This document shows positions 22,067-22,490 of a stretch of 22,490 bases of DNA, piece after piece. The translations under genes and the position numbers were made by a program. Numbering within the stretch: position 1 is the stretch's first letter; every line of letters begins with the position of its first letter. A model generated the notes under the pieces. The model saw only the letters and a program-made list of their open reading frames with translations. It did not search any database and was not told where the DNA came from. The stretch comes from an uncultured Eubacteriales bacterium. GTDB taxonomy: Bacteria > Bacillota > Clostridia > Oscillospirales > Oscillospiraceae. The stretch spans positions 1-22,490 of the forward strand of contig CABVBV010000019.1 in the NCBI GenBank assembly GCA_902496595.1. The letters are read 5' to 3'.

Positions 22067-22490
22067 ATGACACAATACGAAAAATCCGCCGCGACGCTGG
22101 AGCTGCCCGCCATACTCGAAATGCTCGCGAAAAAGGCGGTCAGCGACGCGGCAAAGGAACGCGCCCTGGCTCTCTCGCCCACCACGGACAGGGCGTCGGC
22201 CGTTAGGCTGCTGGCCGAGACGAGCGCCGCACGAGGTATGATGGTAAAGCGCGGCAGCCCCTCGTTCTCAGGCGTAAAGGATGTGCGGGCCAGCCTGTCC
22301 CGCGCCGATATGGGCGGCTGTCTGAATATCAGGGAGCTCATGGACATTGCCGGCGTGCTCACCGCGGCGAGGCAGGCCAGAACTTACGCCGCCGGCGACG
22401 GCAGGGGCAATGAGAAGACCTGCATCGACGGGCTCTTCAACTCGCTCATAACGAACAGGTTCCTGGAGGACAAGATAACGGGCTCCATCG
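22067..22490 (+). CDS. mutS2: MutS2, N-terminal part (cut by right edge)
   Basis: The first 141 codons of endonuclease MutS2 are present; the gene runs off the window. The product starts MTQYEKSAATLELPAILEML, and GMMVKRGSPSFSGVKDVRAS and GGCLNIRELMDIAGVL follow. These match the MutS2 N-terminal clamp/lever region (usual ATLEF..IL..L and P...GI.D........G..L...EL). The family suppresses recombination and rescues collided ribosomes. The ATG is 1 nt after the recO stop, with AAGGA at 6-nt spacing. The ATPase and Smr parts are outside the window, so the identity rests on the N-terminus and the usual recO neighbourhood. Confidence 0.85.
   Translation, partial: MTQYEKSAATLELPAILEMLAKKAVSDAAKERALALSPTTDRASAVRLLAETSAARGMMVKRGSPSFSGVKDVRASLSRADMGGCLNIRELMDIAGVLTAARQARTYAAGDGRGNEKTCIDGLFNSLITNRFLEDKITGSI

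Overview
The window looks like chromosomal core sequence from a GC-rich, spore-forming member of the Clostridia, most likely of the Oscillospirales type. This is a judgement from gene content and order, not from a search. The evidence is the WalRK-YycHI-WalJ-RlmH cluster typical of Firmicutes, the sporulation genes yqfC, yqfD and ylbJ, the era-yqzL-recO order, AGGAGG-type ribosome binding sites almost everywhere, and GC-rich codons combined with frequent ATA (Ile) and AGG (Arg). Gene density is very high, and many neighbours overlap by 1 to 17 nt or are nearly adjacent. No phage, transposase, CRISPR or defence gene was seen.

Layout. (1) 1-2845, minus strand: a small unknown protein (78 aa), smpB with its own promoter, a secreted SLH-domain protein, a cyclophilin, and the 5' two-thirds of tmRNA (ssrA), which runs off the left edge. 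Both halves of the trans-translation system are therefore here, split by two genes. (2) 2972-13655, plus strand: a Nudix ADP-ribose pyrophosphatase overlapping walR, then walK, yycH-like, yycI-like, murA (own promoter, TTG start), walJ, rlmH, a DUF2007-type protein, a phosphohexomutase and a pair of half-size CHR (chromate-family) transporters. The theme is cell-envelope control and cell-wall precursor supply. (3) 13652-14596, minus strand: the sporulation membrane protein ylbJ, whose stop codon overlaps that of the transporter pair in a shared CTAG. (4) 14675-22490, plus strand: yqfC, yqfD and phoH, then a 214-nt gap holding palindromic repeats, an M32 carboxypeptidase, ybeY, a RarD/EamA permease, era, yqzL, recO and the start of mutS2. 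This is the classic Firmicutes yqfC-to-recO neighbourhood. The 7TM-HD, dgkA and cdd genes often found there are absent, and a peptidase and a permease sit in their place.

How it works together: region 2 couples sensing of wall status (WalRK with YycHI modulators) to the first committed step of peptidoglycan synthesis (MurA) and to sugar-phosphate supply (the mutase). Region 4 combines mother-cell sporulation genes, with a candidate sigma-E promoter, with ribosome maturation and quality-control genes (YbeY, Era; SmpB/tmRNA at the other end) and DNA repair (RecO, MutS2). I found no clearly new system. The most unusual points are murA embedded in the wal cluster, the palindrome-flanked M32 peptidase splitting phoH from ybeY, the SLH protein between smpB and ssrA, and a long glycine-initiated tmRNA tag.
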